Shown: positions 36,344-49,189, counted from the stretch's first letter. The stretch: DNA of 64,000 nucleotides from Typha latifolia (GCA_019914945.1 CM034104.1:13566046-13630045); one strand, 5' to 3'. Translations and numbers: made by a program. Notes: generated by a model from the letters alone, not told the origin.

Positions 36344-39300
36344 TCAAAAATTGAATCCAAATCCTCCACCCGGAAATCCACCTTCAAAGTGAAAATTAAA
36401 TTGTTGTCCACCACCAGCACCAAAGGGATTGAAACCTCCACCTCCCATTCCCATGTCCGTCTCATCATCCTCGCCACGATCATATCTTACCCTTCTCTCT
36501 TCATCCCCAAGTACCTTCATATGTGTGGTTGTCAGTGTTGTAGAATAAGTGAAAAGCAGAACTGAACAAAATTTTAACATATACCATGCAGAATATATTT
36601 CTCTCAAAAAAAATAACACATGCCATGCAGAATATGACAAGATCTGATAATATTATTTGCAAAAGTTAAATCACTCCATGAAGATAAAAGGAAACCTACA
36701 TAATATATGAAATTATCAAGGCTCATTAAGTAGGATAAGTAGATCTTGTCTAGAGGAATATATGCACCAAAGTTCTTCCATATATTATCAGACTGTTGAG
36801 TCTGCGTGAATGAAGATAGTGGACTGATTAACCAAGGAAAAAAATTGCACACTTCGGAATTCTTCCCTACTGTAGGTTAAAGTTCTGATTACATGCAGTT
36901 CACTAGCTTGATGCTGAATTGTAGACTTTCCACAACAAAGATAAAGGTTGAAAGCGACCAAAGAATGATGTTTAATCACAATGTAGCTTTAATTTAGTAG
37001 GCATGATTACATCCTGAAAGCCCTCTTGGTATCAAAACTACCAAACTAGAGCGATACTGTAGTAAGGAGCAGGGATCAGCCAAATATTTTAATGGTATTT
37101 CATCTGACCCTAGCACCTTCACTGTTCTAAATCATCTTCTCATATTGTTCCCTGTAGACCGTCGTATACCGTTTCACAAGCTCCTGATCTAAATAAATAC
37201 ATGTGATAGCAAAATATCTGTCTTCTGTACAAATTTGATGAAATTACATGGTATATTGCATTAAAATTTGGTAAGCTTCTTGTTTATAATATTGTTAATA
37301 GGTCGTTAGCCAGTTAGGCATTCAATTAAGCAAGATGCCAAAGGAAAAGTAACAGAAATATCTACAGAGCAGAACAATATTCAGCAACAGTACCAGTATA
37401 TACCTCGTATGCCGCAGCAATATCTTGAAACTTAGCTTCTGCCTCCTCCCTGTTATCCACATTCTTATCTGGATGCCACTTTAATGCAAGCTTCTTGTAG
37501 GCACGTTTGATTTCTGCAGCGGAAGAAGTCTTTGAAACTTCAAGGATTTTGTACCAATCCTTACGTTTACTTATCTTGAGTGCCTTTTCAGCCCTCATAA
37601 GTGCTTCTCGAATTCCCATATCCTGGAAATTGATGTCAATGCCACTTGTCAGTTTACAACTATTCAGGAAATAGCTATCAAATTTTGGATAGAAATAAGA
37701 TCACATAGGTGATAAAGGAACTACAGTTGATCTTCTATGTTGATAATAACATGGATGCAATTTATTCTAACCATTCTAATAATTTTTGAGAGAAATTACC
37801 AGGGAGAATGCACAAATAAAAATATGTACCATGAATACTTTCTATTTTCCTAACAAAGTAGCTAACATATTTCTTGTTGAGAATTGATCCTTGTGAAGAA
37901 CTTGAAAGAAATCTGAATTTGTAAAGCACAACAGGTACTACTAGCTTGATAGAAATAGTGGTTGGCAAAGAATATAATCACCAAGTATGCATCAATGTAA
38001 ATAATTACAAACATCAAAGACGACGACTATAACAACACACAGATAGCACACACTAATTATGCACGAACAAATGCAGGTTGCAGATGCACAAATACATGCA
38101 TATGAAGAAAACAAATGTACCAGAACTCAGAAAGAAATATCCACATAAAAAGTGTATCATCAATTCAAGATGAGACCTACAAGTGTGCAAATATGGAAGG
38201 GCATGCAAAGAAGCAAAGTAAATGGTAATTGAAACCCAAAAAACTTAAGTGCAATAGGTCTCAGATAATGTGGTTACGACCATGCATAGTTGCACAGACA
38301 CACAGCGGAAGGAACATAAAAGATGAAGCCAAAATGAATAGTTCACTAGTTCTCATCAAGAAATTAAGCTATTAGCCACACCTGTGGAGATTTCTGAGCA
38401 GCTTCTTTCAGATCTCCTACAGCTCCTTCCCAATCTTCTACAAGAAGTTTAGCTTCACCTCGCTGCAGGGAGACAAATATAGGAGTCTATCAGATAAATG
38501 CCACCAAATTAATGTCTGAATGTTGCATTGCAGCTCTACAATTCAGGGAAGATAAGAACCATGTTTCAACAAAAAGACTATGATTTGTCTACACCAGGCA
38601 CTTAAATATTGATAAAGAATATCCTGATACCATCATAGATGCAGGGACATGGAAGAAAGGAAAGACGTAGGATTAGAAGATACAGCAGTTACCACTACTC
38701 TACTACCAATTACGTGGTCGAAATCACTTGGTTAAACATGAGTATCTGCTTATTTTGCTCCAAAACTTGAACAGGCTGGTTTCAATCTTCAAGGTTGCAT
38801 GCACAATCTAAAGCTTGAGGGGAAAAAGTGTGGCTAAATAAAAATCAGATTTTTTTTTTCTTTTGCTTTGAAAGTTTAGTGTCTAAAACCTTGAGTCAAA
38901 GCAATAGGCAATCTCAATATAGCCAGCAGGAGTAAAGATGTCAATTGGTCATCTAAATTCAGAAATTTAGAAATTGTGACCAAATCACTTGGTTAGAGAT
39001 CAGTTTCTGCAGCTTATTTTGCTCTAGTATTTGAGGAGTCTGGTTGCAATCTTCAATGTCACATGCCCAGGCTCAAGCTTGTGGGAAAAAGTGGGGCTAA
39101 ATAAAGATCATTCTTTTTATGACTTTGAAAGGTTAGTGTCTAAAATGTCCAGACTATAGGCAAGCTCAATACAGCCAGAAGCAGTATAGATGCCCTCGAT
39201 CATCCAAATCCAGCAATTTAGAAATTGTAAGCAGGTAGTAAAATACCTGAGACAAAGCTTCAACAAGCTCCCCATCAATTTCAAGTGCTTCTGTGCAACT

Positions 39301-41650
39301 GCTAATGGCATCCTTTCCTCTGCCAAGTTTAACCAAGACTTTGCATAACCCAAGGTGAAGATGTACATTGTGTGCACTATGAATGGGATCCATTGCAAGG
39401 GCTGCCTTGAAGTCCTCAACAGCCACACGAAGCTTACCCTTTGCAGCATTATCTTCCGCCTGCAAAGTCATGTTAAACAATCAGTTAATGCAGCCAACAA
39501 AGTATGATGAGCTCAAATTTACAAAGGAGGTCCAGATTAAAAATCTCACAGCCTTGGTCTTCTTTAAGAGATTTTTCAATCCAAAATATGCTTTTTTCAG
39601 GTCGCTATGTTCTGGATCTAGGCGGAGACCCTTCTGAAAGTGCCTGAAGAACAAAAAGTGATTCATAAAAACAATGTATGAATGACATAAGCTTCTTCTT
39701 CTTCTTTGCTTTCTATTGCAATATTAAGAACTTAAGAAAGAAGTTATGATGCTAAGCCATTAATGTTGCAGCTTTCTGGAAAGAATATGTCAAAGGACAA
39801 GCTTTTTTGCAGCTTGAGAAGGAAAAAAGATGAGATGTGACAAAATTAGAGGGAACCTGAGATATCCAAATGACAGACCTTGAGGCAACATCATGATCAG
39901 AGAGATAATAATAGGCACGTCCGCGAAGCAATAGTGCATCTAGATTGTCTTCATCTTGTTTTAGTATATATCCAGTCTCTGAAATAACACTTGAATAATC
40001 TTTCAGCGCCAACAATGACTTCACCTTGAGAAATTTAGCCTGTGAAGCAAAAGTTTCACTGAGGTAATTATGCAGAGCAAATACATACAACAGATGTCTG
40101 ATATAGTAAGGATAGCTGAAAAGCTTTACTCCATAAAAGATACCTTCAGGCAACCAGGAGAAAAGACGAGAACAATTTTGTCAATGTAATCCAAAACTTT
40201 CTGAAAATCACCAGAGTCAAAATGACTCTCAGCAGATTCTAATGCACTTTGGGCCTGCAATAACTGGGAGACTTCCTTCTCCACTGAAGCAGTTCCTGGC
40301 TTTAGTTCCATGTACTTTTTGTAGTTTTTCTCAGATTCCTCATATCTGCATTGGGTAAAGGGAAGAAATACAACACATTAGCTACAATTTGATATCTTTT
40401 TTCTGTTACTATAACTTTCTCAATCTTTTAGCAATTAGTGTTCTGAATTTCAGAACTATTCACCTATTCAAAATACCAGACAAAGAACAGTATGGATTTT
40501 GTAAATCATCAACGTGAATAGGCATCACATAGAGAAAGAGAACTTTAATCATAATTCATCGTACTGCATCTATCAAGACTATATTGACTGAGAGAACCTT
40601 ATGCCACTGCTTGAATAAAAGGAAAAACTGCAATTTGTTTCTTATCACAATGATTAGGTTCCATGTGTGAACAAAACATGAGCAAACATCAATTGAAGTA
40701 GAGCACCTGCATTTGTGACGAAGAACAGATGCACGCTGCAAGTAGGCTTCTGAAAGATATGGATCTGCTTCTACTGCAGCGTTTAGGAGTCCAAGCGCTT
40801 CATCATACTGATTCACTTTTATCATTGTGGAGGCTTTCTTCAATAAACTTAAAGCATCTTCTGGTTGGTTATCTGCACGTCCAAAAATAGAAGTACCAAC
40901 AGGAAGAGAATTATATAGGTGATATCAGCATACTCTGTATGTTCAAACAAAGGAGAAAATAGTGGCATCCCTAGTTTATATCAGGTAAAGATCCACGCAA
41001 CCCAATGCTCTTGCTAACTAAAGACTACTGCAAAACATTCCAATTCGTTCAGAAGAAAAAGTCTGCAAGATAAAATCTCATGATTACAATGCCGCCCCTA
41101 GAAGCAAAATGCAAGAAATTTCACCTCACAAATCACAACTCATTCAAACCACACGAAATCAAGTTCACCATGCAACTGCATCTAATATCCTCTTTAACTG
41201 CACTCTTCTTGGCATGATCTTAATTTGAGAGTACAAAGATCCAACCTTTCTCGTGTTATCACTATTGCAATTTAACCCGAGTTCTTTCAAGATTAAGCAA
41301 ATTACTTCATTTTTTTCTCCCTCTTGTGTACTGTTCCCATGACAAGTCCCTCTGTCCTCTAATATTTGAAACAAGAACCCAGCACTAATATCAGGCAAAC
41401 AGGAAATCGCCCAATTCTTCACATTTTTCGAGTAATACTGAGAAAGCTGCCGCCAGCAACGAGAAAATGAATCGAATCCAAGATCTAGTTAACTAGAAGC
41501 AGGAAAAGGGCTTCACAAATCTAGCAAAGAGAGATCAAGATCCAAGATAAAAGTGCGCGTACCTTGGGCGGCGACGATCGTAGAATCGGGCGAATAAAAC
41601 CAGTGTAAGAAGAGAAATGGGAGGACTCCGAAGCCTAAGGATCTCGCCAT
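36344..41650 (-). CDS. P58IPK: P58IPK/DNAJC3-type ER co-chaperone (TPR + J domain), 9 exons
   Basis: This is an ER-lumen HSP40 that binds unfolded proteins through its TPR repeats and hands them to BiP through its J domain; in plants it is also linked to virus infection and stress responses (family knowledge). Exons: 41650-41563, 40872-40707, 40345-40144, 40039-39879, 39643-39550, 39459-39247, 38462-38382, 37622-37404, 36514-36344. They join to 464 residues, near the usual length of about 480. The first 28 residues form a hydrophobic signal peptide. TPR units occupy about 35-340, and the J domain about 357-425 has an intact HPD (385-387), ending in a Gly/Phe-rich tail (GGGFGFNF). There is no KDEL-type signal, as is normal for this family. 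The acceptor of the last exon has a poor pyrimidine tract but gives the right VLGDEERR junction. The leader is CT-rich on the coding strand. Confidence 0.95.
38721..39231. repeat. Diverged tandem duplication in P58IPK intron 6
   Basis: Segment 38721-38980 and segment 38982-39231 align along their length with an initial offset of 261 bases. Shared blocks include aaatcacttggtta, cttattttgctc, aatcttcaa, gtggctaaataaa-like, tagtgtctaaaa and aatttagaaattgt. The copies differ by many substitutions and small gaps, so this duplication is older than the one at 28 kb. The second copy ends about 16 bases from exon 6. Confidence 0.8.
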
Positions 41651-41929
41651 CGTCTCCCTCCTTCCAGTTTCGAGATCGAAGAGAAGAGAAGAGAAGAGAA
41701 AGAGAGAGAGAGAAGCCAACAAGCAGAAGACGAAACCTGAGAACTCGAATGGAAAAAAAATCGCAAATGGCTCGAGCGCGAGATCTCTCTCCCCCTCTCT
41801 CGGATTTAATTTCCTTCGGTTTCCGACCGGAATCGAACTTAGAAATACGAGGAGCAGGCTATTGCTTCGAGTCGCATCATTTACACGTCTCACGAACCAA
41901 TGGCGAGCCGCCACGCGGATAATTAGACA

Positions 41930-42880
41930 TGTCTATTGCATTTTTAGCTTCTTTTTTTTATTGCACTGGTAAATTGGCATTAAGGGGTTACTCCTATAAT
42001 TTGTGAGAAAATTATGCTAATATGACTCAAAATCCAGTCTTAGAGTCTCTTTAAAAAAATGATAAAGGCTTAAATTATCTTAATTATTTATGGATTCAAA
42101 ATAATAGAGATAGTTTAGACAGGTGATTGACAATGTTAGAAAAAAGACGGGCAAAAATTATAGTAATTAACTCAGTGCTAAGTTCTATTTGAATTGATAA
42201 AAGAGAAATTTTTTATGGAAAGACATCGGTGAGGAGAAGATTATTCTTTAGTGAATTAGAAGAAGATTTGTGAGAAAAAAGATACTTAACGATGGAGGTT
42301 ATTAAAATTTTGTTGGCGGTAACAATCTGATTCCAAGGAGTCACAATTAATTCGATCAAAATAATATAAATAACTTACAGAAACAAAATATAAAATTTTG
42401 AATAGTCGAGTCTAGTGTTGGACACTAGACCAATGTTATCTTTAATTATGCCGACTAATTTATAGTTACACTGTGAAGGGATGCACCATTTGCGTGCGAA
42501 CTGAGCCGAGCCGGGCCAGGTGGCGCGCGTGTGAGTTGAGTTGCATAGTAACCTTTACCCACAAAATAGATACCCCTTTTGGAGCCCAAAGCCCATATGA
42601 AGTTTATTACTTATATACCATATTAACATTTCTCAAATATCCAATATGGTACTAAACTTCCTTTTCTTTATTTTCAATTGCTATGATACCCATTTTAGAG
42701 TCAATTTTCATTCACTTCTCTTTATGGATTTGCCTAAGTGAATATTTGACAATAAAGTACACTTTGAGCTAAATTAATTCTACCATTAAACTATCATTAA
42801 TAATGTATGGACCCCACTTAAAACTTAGCTCAAAGTTAATAAAATTCATGTCAAAAAACATAAAATTACTAACAATTTTG
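41930..42880. other. AT-rich intergenic DNA
   Basis: This lies between the P58IPK leader and the LINE-like remnant. It is AT-rich, with one GC-rich island at about 42490-42540. No coding exon or clear repeat was seen. Confidence 0.5.
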
Positions 42881-42889
42881 GCAATCAGT

Positions 42890-43756
42890 TATGGGCTAAG
42901 ATGGTTATGCAGTGGTACTACAAGAGAATTAAAGCTAAATCTTTTGAACTCACTAGATTTGCGAGGGTGTCGCTCTTTTGGATGGGTGTTTGGCAGACTG
43001 GTGAGATGTTCTAAGTGGGGACTAATTTGGGTACTGGTGCGGAATGGTAAAAAGAATAAATTTTTGGGCAGATATGTGGTTAGGATAATGTAGTTCGGCC
43101 ACCAGATTTCCTACTTATTTGAGATTGTTTGGGATGAGTCAATGATCATTGCGTATGTTTGGTCTAGTGCAAACTGAAATCTTCACTATAGAAGAGAGCT
43201 AAAAGATCAAGTGAGAATGGAGGAGCAAAATATGAAAATTTTGGTTGCAGCTAATGAAAAATACCAACAGTAACCCCATCCTTCAGCAATCATCCAGGAT
43301 CACCACTCCCTGAGTTAACCTCTTCGCCTTCTTATACTAGGCAGGGATCTAAGGGGAAGTAGCTGCAAAGAAGGAGAAGATGATTTGCGCAAGTTGTAGT
43401 ATTGCTATATATATATATATATATACTTTTTTTTTCTTGTGTAGGAGTCTCATATATTTTATGTGCCATTGGTGTAATGTTTTATATAACTGTTATTCGG
43501 GCGTTTGTTTAGTGTTTTGGTGTGGACTGATAGTTTGTTTTGTGGTTGGTGGTTGCTTTTTATTGGTTGCAGATCTAGCTCTAGATTGTTTTACTTTTTG
43601 CTTGGTCAGTGTTCTAGAGTTAGAGAGTTGATATATTGTGCAGGACTTGCCTTGTTGATGTAAGAGATGTTTGTATTAACTTCCATACTAGGGGTTAACT
43701 GTTTTATGTTTTTATAAAACAGGGTCGTGACCTTTTGTTTAAAAAGAGAGAGATAG
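42890..43756 (+). mobile_element. LINE-like retrotransposon 3' remnant
   Basis: A plus-strand frame at about 42890-43090 reads like the zinc-binding tail region of plant LINE reverse transcriptases (GLIWVLVRNGKKNKFLG, compare the usual RVGNGKKIRFW). The frame then breaks down with stops and is followed by a T/G-rich tail ending tttgtttaaaaagagaga near 43756, like a LINE 3' end. It contains an (AT)n run at 43405-43426. Judged by eye only. Confidence 0.45.
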
Positions 43757-44084
43757 TTTAGGGGTAAAAATACTGTCAGTAACCTCAATTTCACACTGCA
43801 CATAAAAATATTTATCAAAATTAAAAATATTCACTTGTTTACTCTAAGCCAATCTATCTATCATTCACTTGTTTATTCTAAGCCTATCTCTCTAGAATTA
43901 TTCACTAGTACATTGGATGTTTCATTAGCACAGAGAATTAAGAGTAATTAATCACTCTCAACGAAAGGAGGAGATGACCTGCAAAACATTTCGAGTAAGC
44001 CATCAAGCTGCAGACTGAAAGATATAGTTAATAGCAATATTTAACATAGATGCTGTCCAACAACACAAACAACACACATAATAA

Positions 44085-44258
44085 AGTTTAAGGTTTAAAC
44101 TGGTAACACACATACTAAGGTTTAAGGTTTAAACTGGTAACACACATACTAAGGTTTAAGGTTTAAGGTTTAAGGACTAAACTGGTAAAACACATACTAA
44201 GGTTTAAACTGGTAACACACATACTAAGGTTTAAGGCTTGAACTGGTAACACGCATAA
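44085..44258. repeat. Minisatellite with telomere-like heptamers
   Basis: Five to six imperfect copies of a unit of about 28-35 bases (aaggtttaaactggtaacacacatact) carry variable numbers of a 7-base sub-repeat aaggttt; up to three to four in a row occur at about 44153-44175. The heptamer differs by one base from the plant telomere unit (ttaaggt versus ttagggt registers). It sits just downstream of the IDD stop. Confidence 0.85.
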
Positions 44259-44341
44259 TAGATAATTCATAAACTTCTTTCTACTAGACCATAATACTGA
44301 GAGCTATATAAGCTGAGACGCCTCCCACTTATGCGTCTAGC

Positions 44342-46526
44342 TTACCACCCTGGGTATTTGAAGGAGCCCATCTGATCTTCTCCAAATCTAGCAGCATTAA
44401 AACCATTAATCTCCTTCCCCTTCTCCTTCTCCTTCTGCGACGAAAGCTGACGAGCGCCACTTCCTTCGAACCACGGGAAGTTATCCATCGACAGCGACAG
44501 CGGCGGCGCATTCACTGCCTGATCATCTTTCATATATCTTGCATTGGTTTCTCCCCCTACGCACAGGGCCATGTATAGTTATTTGAATAGCTTAAGTTGT
44601 TAAAAGAACGATAGTTCTATGAACTTACCAAAAAGTCCAGCAGTATTCATCGTCAAAGTGGTGAGATCATTGGATTCCCCTACTGGTGCCATCTCACTCA
44701 TAGAAGGCTTAGAAGAAGTAGAACCTTGAGAGTAGTAGTTTTCCTCTCTCTGACGTCCAAAAACTTGCAGATCACTCTCTTTAGATCGCCTGAATGAGCT
44801 GAACAACTCCGAAAAGAAGGACGTCTTCGGCGCGTCGGACGGAGGCTCCCCGTTCGTTTCATTGCCGCCCCGCGAGCTCGTCATCACGCCCATCTCCGCC
44901 GCCTTCTGCAGCAAGGCAGTCGCCGCCATGGAAGGTGAGCAGTAAAGCGATCTATTCTCCTCTGGGGTTGTTCCTACGACTGAAGTGTTCAGCGAGAGGT
45001 CAGGGCCAGACATAGGTAACAACTTTGAACATCCAGCTCCGTAATCCATTGGTACTCCACAGTTGTTATCGCCAGTAGAGGTTGACAGGGAGAGAGTTGG
45101 CCCTGCCATTGTTGAGCCTAAGAAGCTGTAGTCCAGAAGTGAATCGATTCCAAAGTTGCATTCCTTATTGTTAGCTTCCAAGAACGAGCTTGAGAGAGAG
45201 AGATTTGGACTCAGCATGGATGACTGCGTCGGAGCTGGCACTGGATTATAACAATCCGCGAAAATATTCTTGTCTCCATTGTTGTTGCTCTCCGACTGCA
45301 GTGCTCCAAGGAGCGAGGTAGGCGATGGCCCGAAGAGCTCGTCGTAAGAGGAGTTGAGTAGCTGTGTCAAACCAAATGGCATGTTGGCCAAGAAGTCCGG
45401 GTCGTCGGGGAGGAGGTCCATGGGATTGAAGCCGGGAGCCGGCGGCGCGGCGGTCTGCTGGTCTGGGGGTTCGGGATTACCGTTGCTCGCCGGCTTTGGA
45501 ACATAAGGTTGTCGGTTGCCGTGGACGCTGGGCAGAGCAACGACGCACGAGGTAAGGTCTAGAGTAGTTTTCGGGACGGAGCTCGAAGAAGGGACCTTGG
45601 CAGTTTCAGCAGCCATTACATCACAGAAGAGCCGATGACGCTCGTAGGTATCCTTCCTGTGCCAAATCATATACCAGGTGATGAACAACGAAAGTTCTTT
45701 TCATGCATAAAATGACATTTTATATTTTATATTTTTTCTTTTATGATTATATAATTATTTTTTAATTGTATTTATTAAAATATAAAATATAAAAGATACT
45801 GTTATCTATTAATTTTACTGGATTTTTAAATTAATTTGGTATCAGAGCTAGACCTAATTTGTTATCTATGCACGGATAAACCCCTTATCCGGACCCAAAA
45901 CCCGAATAAAATTCAAATTAGAGTAAGAAGAATTGAAGTACTCACCGGGTAAAGCAACTGCCGCAACTACAGGCAAAATCCTGGCCATTGCAATGTTTCT
46001 GGTGAGCTCTGAGATCGGATTCGAGGGCATACTTTTTGGTACAAGTCTCGCACTCCCACGTCTTCGGGCAGTGCTTCCGGCTGTAATGCTTCTTGATGCC
46101 GGTGATGTCGCCGAGCGCCCGGGCCGGGTTATGGTGGACGCACGTCGGCACCGGGCATACGTAGACACGACGCCGGGCCTCGCCGTCCTCGCGCTGCCGG
46201 AGCTCGGACGGGATGTTGTGGCCGCGGAGATGGAGCCGGAGGTTTTGCTCGCGCTGGAATCCCTTCTGGCACATCTCGCAGACGAAGCGGCTCGTCGCGA
46301 TCAGCGCCTCCGGCGACATGGCGATGACCTCGGCATCCGGGTCTGTAATTTATTAGTGTTAGAATTATTCTTGTGGTTAAGTATGATTATGAGCGTAGTT
46401 GTTGGAGATGAACTAAAAAGTTTGATGATGATGATGATTGGTACCAGGATTTCCAGGGCTGTTCCTCTTCCTCTTGCGTCTTGCTCTTTGTTGCGATTGA
46501 TGCTTGGGAGGAGCTTTTCCAGTCAT
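44342..46526 (-). CDS. Divergent INDETERMINATE-domain (IDD) C2H2 zinc-finger transcription factor, 4 exons
   Basis: IDD proteins are plant nuclear regulators of flowering, gravitropism and root patterning (family knowledge). Exons 46526-46445, 46342-45946, 45656-44629 and 44556-44342 join to 573 residues. A basic RRKRKR stretch (about 16-21) is a likely nuclear signal. The ID domain (about 49-180) has all four fingers with their ligands: C2H2 (CEMC...HLRGH), C2H2 (CPVPTC...HYSRKH), C2HC (CETC...HQKHC) and C2HC (CSCG...HRLFC). The family's C-terminal ATALLQKAAEMG motif is present near 44,900. The domain departs from consensus at usually invariant places, for example GHNIPSEL instead of GHNLPWKL and ESDLRAH instead of QSDWKAH. 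No clear TRDFLG motif was found. The start is uncertain: the frame stays open upstream with NYFDGSSSSPPPPRF-like codons, but no ATG occurs before a TAA. Confidence 0.88.
45657..45945 (+). mobile_element. Copia-type primer-binding site remnant in IDD intron 2
   Basis: The 12-base sequence TGGTATCAGAGC (45837-45848, + strand) is exactly complementary to the 3' end of plant initiator tRNA-Met and is the usual primer-binding site of Ty1/copia retrotransposons. It sits after a very AT-rich run. No LTR ends or coding remains were seen in this short intron (289 bases), so it is at most a small fragment. Confidence 0.45.
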
Positions 46527-46570
46527 TTTTTGCACAAATCTTGGAGGAGGAGGAGAAGAAGAAGAGCCAT
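46523..46570 (-). promoter_or_regulatory. Possible upstream ORF of the IDD gene
   Basis: A 15-codon frame starts at the ATG at 46570 and ends at a TGA (46525-46523) that overlaps the chosen IDD start in an ATGA arrangement. If it is in the mature mRNA it could reduce initiation or permit reinitiation at the main start. Its Leu-rich peptide comes from a CTT/CTC repeat, so chance is possible. Confidence 0.35.
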
Positions 46571-46599
46571 CAAAATAGTTAAGAGGTAACCATTACTCT

Positions 46600-47359
46600 A
46601 CATTGGTTCTTTAGGTAAGAGCAAATAACCCTGCACAAATTTTAATCTACTCTGCATGTATATATATAATTGATCTTTGTTTAATGTGCTTCAACTTACT
46701 TAAATAAAGATCACAGGATGGAAATCTTTATTGCTCAATCTCTGTTTCTTGACACTAATGCTCAAAGCCAACTGCATAGAGGGAGAGAACTGCAGTCACA
46801 AGTCAGTCCTTAGAAACTTTAAGTTAGATTCTTCATGAAACTAAACTCCTACATGCTGAATTCTGAACATATAAACATAGATACTTGAATCAAAAACTCC
46901 ATTTCTATTGTCTTTCTTATTAGAAGTGAAAGCAGGCAATAATTTTATCATGCATCCATTTGTTAGGCCATGAACTCATCCATGAGCATCAATCAACAAC
47001 TCAACCTAGCTCATCAAATATACACCTTTAGAAGAATGGAGATATTAGAGAGAAAAAATTACTCATGCCCCTAATAACCAAGAATTAAGAGATAAGTCCT
47101 TGCACATTTTGTACCTTAGTATCATACTCTTGCTTTCAATATGGCATGCATCTGTCTAGGCTTCTGACCACATGCATGCCTCTTCTTCATATACTAGCAA
47201 TTAGACAAGTTTCTGCAGATTCTATTGGGATGTTATGAATAAAAAAGTCTCTTTTTATCTATCTATCTATCTATACATAAACACCTATATGGAAAAAGAA
47301 AGGGGTCACATAGTCATTAAATTGCATATCTGAACAAGAAATTTTTGAAAATAGATATA

Positions 47360-47403
<44 letters not shown>

Positions 47404-49185
47404 AAGAAGATCTAAATGATTCCATTGAACATCGTGTGTGTCTACAACGAGCAAAAAAGAACAAGGAGTTTTCTCTTATGTGTTCAAAATCATTTCCTTC
47501 ATGTACATAAGTGAAAATTAGGAAGAGCAGGTTAATAGAAGATTGCAACTATACTCAATAGGGGAAAAAGGAAACATAACAAGAACTCTACCAATTTGAC
47601 AGAATTTGCAATATGAAGTTGCCGATTAGGAGTTACTAAGGATCACACTTGTAATACTCTCTTTCCCCTAATATATTAAGATATGATAAAAAAATTATCG
47701 AAGTACATGCAACGATGACAACAAAGTGTAATGAAATTCTCATATGTTATTCAATCTTAGGACTACTTGTTGGAAAAAAATATAAGAGGAAAAGAGACAC
47801 CGACAAAAATACAGTAAATTTTAAGCACTAATATAGCAAAACCATAATTAATTGCTCTTTTAGGTTACATTCCTCATAGAGTCATATCCTTTGAAAGCTC
47901 AAAAGGAATCTCAATAGATCAATGAAGAATTAGAATTATATATTAAAAAAAGAGTTCCTCTGTACAATTTTTTTTTCTGAGATTAGTTTATAAGATACCA
48001 ATAATTGTTGCCATGCAAATACTTATAGAAAATTACCCCCACTGCAAAGATTACTTCTTGAAAAATATCACCATTTACATGCTCTAGCCAAATCTCCAAG
48101 ATCAAAAGAAAGATGATTAAACATAGTGTTTGCTGCCTGAGAACTTGCAAACAAGAATTTTTCACAAATAAAGAAAGTTAGAGTTTGTTCTTAGTTGATA
48201 AAAAGTGGAATACCAGGGTGCTCATAGAAGAAAGGGAAGAAATTATTGCATGCAATATTTACTCCAGGATCTAACTAAACTAGTGCCATCACAGTAAGCT
48301 TGATGATACTCTGTTAGCAGAAGGCTTACCTACCAAGGAAACCAAAAGTACGAAAGTAGGAGATCAAGAAAAAATAACAGGATGAAAATACACACAGTTA
48401 GCCAAATTTACCAGATAGATGAATGCAGAGCCTCTTCGTATTTCATAATATATTTATAATAAAATAAGAGAAAATAGAGGACTGTAGGAGATCTCATAGG
48501 CGAAGAGGTACAGAGAGGAGTGAAATCACTCATTTAAAGAAGAATAACAAAAAAGGACAAGATATCCAACTAATTCTGAAACGTGGCCTGTAGAAGCTGT
48601 CACGTGGGATGGTCGAAAGACGCGAAACTAAAACTGTGTGATTGGATGTCAAGCGACCTTAACAAGATGATGCATCTTGCAACAAAAATTGTGCATGTAG
48701 ATTAGAAAAGGAAATATTATTAATGTCAATTTATGATGAATTTTGGATCTTATGCATCACATAGATGTGTACTAAGATGACAATTTACATGGTCCTTAGA
48801 GCAATTATTTGGTTATCTTGAACTCATTTTCCCTAGATTCTCTCCTTTTGCAAGTCGTTTAATTAATTAGTTTAGTGTTAGAGAATATCATCCTAAATCC
48901 TCTCCTCTTAAAGCACACTCTTCATATATGGTTATTCAATTAATATTTTATTACCTGCATCCTTCTTTTGTTTTTGCTGAATCTTCTTCCTAGACATTTT
49001 TATAAGGAGATCAAGTTGATCCCACTTTGCCTTATTCTCTTCTCTCACAAGAGAAATTATTATTTATGGGATAATCAAACATGACAACTGAATTAGCTCT
49101 GACAACCACAACTAGATCGGTAATCACAGAAGAAATAAAGAGGCGGAAAGATGCTTAATAGAAATAAAAGCTAGTGAGAAAATCT
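46600..49185 (-). other. Presumed long 5' UTR intron of the IDD gene
   Basis: This stretch is AT-rich with no coding exons on either strand. It holds the (GA)n and (CTAT)n microsatellites. The intron reading depends on the leader exon proposed at 49.2-49.3 kb. Confidence 0.4.
47362..47401. repeat. (GA)n microsatellite
   Basis: About 20 GA units occur in the presumed IDD leader intron. A short (CTAT)n run lies nearby at about 47257-47275. Confidence 0.95.
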
Positions 49186-49189
49186 TACC

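Noticed and set aside
44085..44258. CRISPR-like array of direct repeats
   Set aside because: The repeats are contiguous minisatellite units without unique spacers, in a plant nuclear context.
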